From assembly GCA_027943335.1 (NCBI GenBank), contig BSBK01007026.1, positions 1 to 64,000 on the forward strand: DNA of 64,000 nucleotides, in the 5' to 3' direction. The notes under the pieces were generated by a model. The model was given only the letters and a program-made list of their open reading frames with translations, searched no databases and was not told where the DNA came from. Made by a program: the position numbers and the translations under genes. Source of the DNA: Chamaecyparis obtusa (Eukaryota > Streptophyta > Pinopsida > Cupressales > Cupressaceae). Below, in pieces: positions 57,681-64,000 of the stretch (position 1 is the first letter of the stretch; every line of letters begins with the position of its first letter).

Positions 57681-57717
57681 ATTGCTTGAGAGCAAGCAAT
57701 CTTTGGGAAGGGAGCAC
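57681..57717 (+). promoter_or_regulatory. Stem-loop and polypurine tract of element C
   Basis: ATTGCTTGAGAGCAAGCAAT folds into the family stem-loop; CTTTGGGAAGGGAGCAC follows up to the LTR start. Confidence 0.75.
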
Positions 57718-58587
57718 TGTAATGTCCCCTTTTTCTAGCCCATTATTTCCTGATGTGCCGTTAGCCCTTTTCACCATGGTCCTGTGGGCTAACCATGACT
57801 TTATAGGGATTAGTGTGAGTTTTGGCTTAGGCACTTTCAGTTTTAGGCCAATTAGAGTGATTTAGCAGGGTTTCCAGGATACTTACTATTTATAGTAAGT
57901 CAGTAGGGTTCCATATTTTTGGCATTTCAGTATTGGACTTGGAATGGCTCGCCGAGACTTTTCAAACCAGTTATCACACATGTTCTGAGTTCAATTGGTT
58001 ATTTATTTTAATGCCAAAAGATTCAATAGTTATTTAATAAAGTGACTATTAATGGCACATATTAATAAGTCACTTTATTATTAAAAGGGCCATTTATTCT
58101 CCTAAGTGGAAAAAGGACATTTTAAATAAAAGAATAGAAGATGATGAGACATGCAGAGTAAACTGAAGAGTCACTGCACTTGGGCATTAAAAGGAGAAAG
58201 TTTGATTCATTTCAGCGTGCATGGTTTATGTTTTGATTTCTGATTTCTCTTGGAGAGATTTGGGAAGCTATCAACTTTCTATTCAGAAACCTGAGGACGA
58301 AAACCTTTAGGCTTCCTCGGTGGATTGGATAGAAACCCAGTTCATCACTTGAGGTGGATTCGCGAAGGAATTCACATTGCATTTTAGGTTCATTTCTTAT
58401 TATCCAATTTGGTTGTAGTTTCTGTATTTAAGATTGGATTATGTTATTGCACTGCTGAATATATTTCTTGGGAATTTTTTGGTAATCTGCTGGTTATTCT
58501 GAAATCTTTTGCATGAGCTTATTTGTTTATATTTCTGAAAATTACTTGGGAGAATTTGGGGGAAAATATCTGGTTGGGGATATTACA
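57718..58587 (+). repeat. 3' LTR of element C
   Basis: 870 bp, TGTAATGTCCCCTTTTTC to GGGGATATTACA. The start resembles the solo LTR at 49348 and, less closely, that at 61702 (TGTAATGTCTC). The base-pair run TTTATAGTAAGTCAGTAGGG near 57895 has counterparts in those LTRs too. Confidence 0.8.
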
Positions 58588-61500
58588 ATTCTTCTCGGCA
58601 GCTTAGGTTTCTTTGGGATGTTGGGGGTTTTTCCTCTTCACACACCTCCTCTTCTCTCTTCTCGGCTCCGACTTTGTTGTTCTCTTTGGTTTCTTGTTGC
58701 TTGAGCTTTATTTTTCTCTGGGTACCATTTGGTGCCCTGTTTGTGAGCTGGGCCCTTGTGTTGTTTTCGGCAGTCCCTTTGACCCCTTTTGTGGTCATTT
58801 GTTGGACATTAATAAATTTATCTTATCTTATCTTACTATGGCCTGGTCTGCTATCACAAGCTACCTTGAATCTCCTTTGTACTTTGTCAAAGACTTTCCC
58901 ATAAGACTTTGTATTTGGCAGCACACATTGTCTCATATCCATGCTCGGCTTGAGACAGAGCAACCATGACGGTCAACAATATTTCACTTAAGATATTGCA
59001 TGGCCTTAAGTAGCATTGTCATACATTTCATGTCTTTGAGTCTACCCCTATTCCTTAGTCTTTCCACTCCTGATGAATCTGTTACCTGTTATTGCATTCC
59101 ATGTGACTATCTAGTAAAGAAAAAGACTTGCCACTTGTTTTTCTTAATAGAGTATGCTTTTTATCTTCTTGGGCTAAGGGCAGATCATGAATTTGACCTA
59201 CAACCTTGCCCTATGCTCATCATGTTGTCTATTCTTCTTCATGACTACATACCCCAAGCATCTCACATTCGTTGTCCTTCCTATTTTGATCATAGATCAC
59301 CATGCTAGTTGGCGCTTTGCCCATGACTATTATATCCTGTCAATGGATATATCGTTGATATTTATCTAGTCGTTATGACTGCCGAAATGATCTCAAGCTG
59401 TTTGTGAACTCTTTTCATTGGATCTTGAAGGGTATTGTGCCCTTCAATCCTCTACATGCCTTCTTCATACCTCTGTCATCTTATGAATAAGACAACCAAA
59501 ATCTTAATATGCCTCTGCTATTATTATGCTTGAAGAAGGTCTTTGTTTATGTGCACAAATCATCTCAAGTTTGCATGATTTATAACAGTCATATTCACCA
59601 TATCTCTTTTCTTTATCATCACAGTCATCTTGTCTTGACATCATTGTCACTGTGCTCATTCTTGATAGTCTCTGTCCCTTTTTTCATAATTGGTCTGCAA
59701 AATCTACCCATTATACTTGTGAAAGTTTCTTTTGCATGATATTCCTCATGGCTTTATTCTCAATATACCCTTGATACACGTGACAAAATGATGCAGCTGC
59801 TACAAGATATTTGGAGAGAGAACTAAGGAACTCATAAACCTTGCAACTTAATCCATTCTCAGTGATTTATTTGGCTTTTGCTATCATATTTTCTTGCTTT
59901 ATGATCTATCTCTTATTTCAAACAAAGATCACTTCTTCCAAGACAGTCCCATACATATGATTGTTTCTTTGTGACTAACACTCTGCCATATGCTTGATAT
60001 TCAAGACTACTGTATCATAGTCTTGGCCTTGTATCTCTGACACTTCTAGATCTGATATGTGACTGTGAACTACTTTGGCATAAGAATTTATTGTCTTCAG
60101 CACTTAGCTTGTACTTGGTAGATGGGAGGTTACCTATTGAACAGAGTTTGTTCCAAGAATAGGTGGAAGCTACACAATTGTTATAGACAAGACTAGGAAG
60201 CTGTCTTCTTGAAGGTTTCATTGCCACTGGTCACTAGTTCATTTTCTGTCCTCCATCTTTCTGCTGATTCTCTTCTTGTTAATGGATCTTTCTTCAAATA
60301 AATTTTCTATTTTGACAATTGGGTACTGCTATATGGCTTGAGTTCATGCAATCTTTATTTCTTCTCTCCAATACTTGATACATGTGCCCTTATAACAGTC
60401 ATATGGATCTTTTTGCTTTGTATTCATAGGGATCAGACATGACCCTTCATGGATCCCATCCTCAATACCTTGCCCTCACATAGGCTCTCTTCAAGGTTTC
60501 CTCCTTGTAGCTACTGTTGTTATAATGAAACTATCGCCATCTTTCAAGATTATTTTAGCACCCCAAAGCATTGTCATTCTAGAAGTACTGTCATTTGTCA
60601 ACAGTCATCTGGCTGTCATCTTTTGCATTATACCACTGGTAAACTGGTTTTCCCACTCTTGGTTCAAGCATTGTTGCTAGAAACTCCCTTCATGGCTATG
60701 TTTTTCCTCTTGAATGTATGGCACTCACTGCCCTCTGATTGCTCTGTTGTTTGACGAAACCCAATAACTTTTTAAGGATTCTCAACCTCCACTGTCTTCT
60801 TACTACATGGTACTCTTTCATAAGGTTGTCTTCCTCTTTTGTCACGACTGTAATTTCTCTCTTTTGTGTTAGGTTTTGCATCTCTTTGGACTGCTGCAAC
60901 GTTTCATGATCATTACTCACCCACTACATATTCTCTTCTTGGCTATGGCCTTTATTTGGACTGCTGCATGATTGACTTGTGATGCCCTTTTGACTGTCAT
61001 CAATTATTGTATATCACTGCTGTCCCAAAATCTTTCATGACATCACCTTCATATTGTTTTCTAGCCGGTTTACATTCTCTTAAGGTCCATGCATTTTGAT
61101 ATTCTTCATGACTGGCCTTCTTTCTTTCTCTAGCTGATCACTTTACTGTTTTATTCGATTTTGTGTGACTGTCTTCATGCTTTGCCAAGATCTTCTAGAA
61201 TGAAGCTATGAACACAATCCTCTATTGTCTTTACAACCTTCAATTAGGATTGCTTCCTTTAAACTTTCATATTACTGTTGTATATCACTGCTACTTTTGT
61301 GAGCATGGACAGAGCTATGAAATTTTGGATTGTCTATGTCCTGATTGATTGTTATATTTGCTCTTGCTGGGTTCAATTCTGCACTTATGCTATGATCGTC
61401 CGTGTCTACTTTGCTCATGATTTCTTTGTTTCTCATCTTCCTATTCATCACTGAACTTTATGCTTCTACTTCTGAAAACCTCATGACACTTTCTGTCCTT

Positions 61501-61696
61501 ATGACTGTCTATCTTCACTTTAGTTTGCATTCTATTCATGATCTGCCTTCATTCCTCAGAGCTAATTGTTCTTTAACCTGACTGTGCTCTGTCCAAGGAC
61601 CGATTCTTTCTTGCTGTCATAACTTTTCCCTCTTTTAGTGGTCTTAATCAGATTTTCTATGATGAATATCATCACAGGATGCAACATTTATCCTCA
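58588..61696. other. 3.1-kb T/C-rich region, no gene
   Basis: Short frames only, none with a recognised domain. CTGTCAT and TCTTCATGACTG words are frequent, as at 28.1-30.1 kb. It may be the remains of an old element's LTR or interior. Confidence 0.35.
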
Positions 61697-61701
61697 AATT
61701 G

Positions 61702-63454
61702 TGTAAGAACCCTGCTGGTTCTACCTCCGACAAACACTGAATTGTTACACCTTTTTTATGTTTGATATTTTGTCAAACACTTTGCATGAAACCTCTATCT
61801 TGTTGGCTTTTATCTCCAGATTGTTTTGACTTGCTGGGAATGGTTTCATTGAAGTTTAAATGCTTGCAAATGACTACCAAGATATCCAGGCAAAGACCTA
61901 AAATGCAAATGCAATCCTTTTTGACTTTTTGAATGCATACATATGATTTCTACATGTAAAATGTGCACTTAAAGCCAAAGGACGTTTTGACAAACACTTG
62001 GCATGCAAACTAATAAGCTGATTATGAGCAGTTAAGATATGACATTACTCTCTTATTCCACTTCAGGAAATCAAATTACTTACAATGAACAATGAATGTA
62101 TTGAGGAATAAATTTATTACAATTTTAAACAAAACCTGGAAATTTGAATTCTTTGAAACTGTTGAATTCCCAAGAGATATCACAACTCTATGGAATGAAG
62201 TCTTCTTTGCCGCCAATGACTGTAATCATTAATGTTGGCACCCAAAGATCAAAAACGTGCCATACCTTTCAAATGCTGGCCTAGAACTAATAACGCTGCC
62301 TCTAAATACTCAAATGCAGCCCTCTACCAATTTTGATTCTACTCTATAAAACCCATGGCTAGCAAAACTCAAAACATAGGTTAACTAATATGTTGCGATC
62401 TGCACTCAATTGCGGCCTCCAACCTTGCAAGCATTTGTTGGAATTAAACACAGAAACTCCTCAATTTGAATCACAATTTGAAGCACAAATGGATGGCTCT
62501 GAATTATGCCACCTCCAGGCACAATCTCACTGGATAGTTTCATTAGTTCAAAGTGAATTATCTAGATAAAATTCACAATTCTATCAGATAAAAATATCTG
62601 AAAACCCTTGGCTCTCAGCCCTTCACAATTTCACCAAAATCAAAAACCAATGCAACAAGAATGAATCCATTTCTCTTCATTCATGATATTTATATTTCCA
62701 TAAGTCCATTCAATTAGAGGCTTCAAGCTCATGCCTCACATAAATTAAAGCTTGACTTAGCCTTTGATAAAATAGCTTTTGTAATTTGAAAATAATAAAC
62801 AATTATTTGCCTCCACAACTTAGGCATATTAAATGCACTTTTAAAATAAGCATTAATTCACTTGGTACTTTATAATAGCTCATATAGTTATAAATTAGAT
62901 AAATTCAATTAATTACATCGTTTAAATTAATAGCTTAATAATCCTTCCAAAAGAACCACACCAAATGCAATAATTTTACTGACAGAGATTATCACCCAAG
63001 TACCCTCCTAAAAGTAGTAATTGACCAATACCGACTTACTATAAATATTAAGTCCCTCAAATTGAGCCAACTGACAAATGAGTCAATCACTGTGCATACC
63101 ATAAGTCTGAGTGCCCCTTCCAAAAATAGCTTTGACCATAATTTGACTTACTATAAGTAGTAAGCCCCATACTAGAAGCTCCGTTAATGTCACCACAACT
63201 CCATATTGCTAGCAAATTGTCCAGGTGCCCTACTAAAGATAAAAACTCTGATTTACCCAAAATAGACACTATAAATAGTAAGTGTGCCGATCTGACACAA
63301 ACAAAGAGCAATCCTAAACATCCCTGACCTCTGGAGTGGGAATTGGCCTCCAACTTTGCCAACTGGACCCTCTAAAGAACTCCAGTAGCCTACGAGGGTC
63401 AATAAATAGGCTAATCCTCTGAAAGATGACACTCGTGAAAAATGAGACATTACA
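61702..63454 (-). mobile_element. Solo LTR on minus strand (TGTAATGTC subfamily)
   Basis: 1753 bp; on the minus strand it opens TGTAATGTCTCATTTTTC and ends AACCAGCAGGGTTCTTACA. Target duplication AATTG stands at 61697-61701 and 63455-63459. ATAGTAAGT-type repeats (three ACTATAAATA.TAAG phrases, about 63030-63285) and two GTGTTTGACAAA-type motifs are inside. Confidence 0.88.
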
Positions 63455-63459
63455 AATTG

Positions 63460-64000
63460 TTGTACCTATTGTATTGTGTCCTAAGAACAATAGACTTTCC
63501 TCTAGCAACTCTAAGATCCCTAGATTCCAATATTAAAAGATTGCTTTTCAGCCTCTGCCCTTTCTATTACTGCATTCTCACCTTCAATGATGACAAAGTC
63601 ATTCTCAGTAATAATAAATAACAATAGCCAACTTCTAATCATAGAAAGAAAATAGATAAGTACTACAAATGAGAAAAGGCTCAAATTTGTAACCATCTCC
63701 CTCATAGAACTTGTTCTTGCAACATCGATGGTAAGAATATGAAGAGTATGATAAACCAATTTCTCTTTTTTTGCCTTAATATTCTACTGTTCAAACTGGT
63801 ATCTTTCCTTGATCGGATCTTCTAGTTATTGTCTTCCCCTCTTCAATTCCATGGCTCTACTTTACCATTAGCTATGTAGAGCCCCCTTTTGGAATGTCCT
63901 CACACATTTTACCGTTAACATAAAAGACAACCATATCTAGAAGCATCTTGCAATACCTCCTGTGTATAAATTCTGATCCCAAAAAATCTTTCCTCATAAT
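63460..64000. other. Right edge, no recognised gene
   Basis: AT-rich. A short minus-strand frame at the very end (VVFYVNGKMCEDIPKGGS) cannot be identified and runs off the window. Confidence 0.4.

Larger units (their letters stand above)
54890..58587 (+). mobile_element. Element C: plus-strand LTR element with PDS5-like and zinc-knuckle ORF
   Basis: The interior starts after a probable 5' LTR end (GGATGTTACA, 54880-54889) with a weak PBS (GTGGTAC). The 3' LTR is 57718-58587, preceded by the family stem-loop and purine tract (57681-57717). A matching 5' LTR was not found upstream. The interior (2.8 kb) holds, in order, PDS5-like, CCHC knuckle, acidic and coiled-coil segments, with many stops and shifts. 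No pol. Confidence 0.75.

Overview
The window looks like intergenic DNA from a large, AT-rich plant nuclear genome. Supporting evidence: a plant-type L1 LINE, a Tat-like Ty3/gypsy element with two RNase H domains, tRNA-iMet primer-binding sites, and homologues of plant PDS5. Stacked, decayed and nested LTR elements with many solo LTRs suggest a seed plant with a repeat-swollen genome, possibly a gymnosperm; I cannot name the species. No intact ordinary host gene is convincing. One small two-exon candidate sits at 11278-11491.

Layout. 472-2929: non-autonomous copia-like LTR element (minus) filled with a 40-bp/131-bp tandem array. About 3250-9910: decayed L1-type LINE (minus) with ORF1 (DUF4283-like) and ORF2 (endonuclease, RT, zf-RVT, RNase H). 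9911-16937: mostly unrecognised, with a degenerate palindrome-bearing array at 15.0-16.05 kb. 16938-26895: a decayed ORF of about 1160 codons, split at 19524/25989 by a complete LTR element (element A, 19525-25983, duplicated target GATGG). 30108-30309: foldback. 30470-46198: complete 15.7-kb Ty3/gypsy element (target GTTAA) whose integrase is split by a 4.27-kb LTR insertion (38186-42451, target AGCTT). 46659-48407, 49348-51338 and 61702-63454: solo LTRs, each with a 5-bp target duplication. 52043-54622 (minus) and 54890-58587 (plus): two further elements, B and C, related to A.

The most interesting content is the A/B/C family. All three carry an ORF resembling the N-terminal HEAT-repeat region of the cohesin regulator PDS5, between LTR-element signals (PBS or PBS-like site, stem-loop, polypurine tract, LTR starting TGTAATGTCCC or TGTCATGTCCC), with no pol domain visible. 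The PDS5-like part is shared, while the C-terminal parts differ: Ser-rich with internal repeats in A, an Ala/Glu minisatellite in B, and a gag-type zinc knuckle plus acidic and coiled-coil segments in C. This looks like a gene-capturing, non-autonomous LTR family with possible gag-like reuse of a cohesin-associated domain.

The gypsy element is also notable. Each 2.5-kb LTR holds seven long GC-rich hairpins whose stems change sequence while staying paired. Its pol has a complete-looking extra RNase H ahead of RT, and the usual RNase H after RT lacks catalytic acids.
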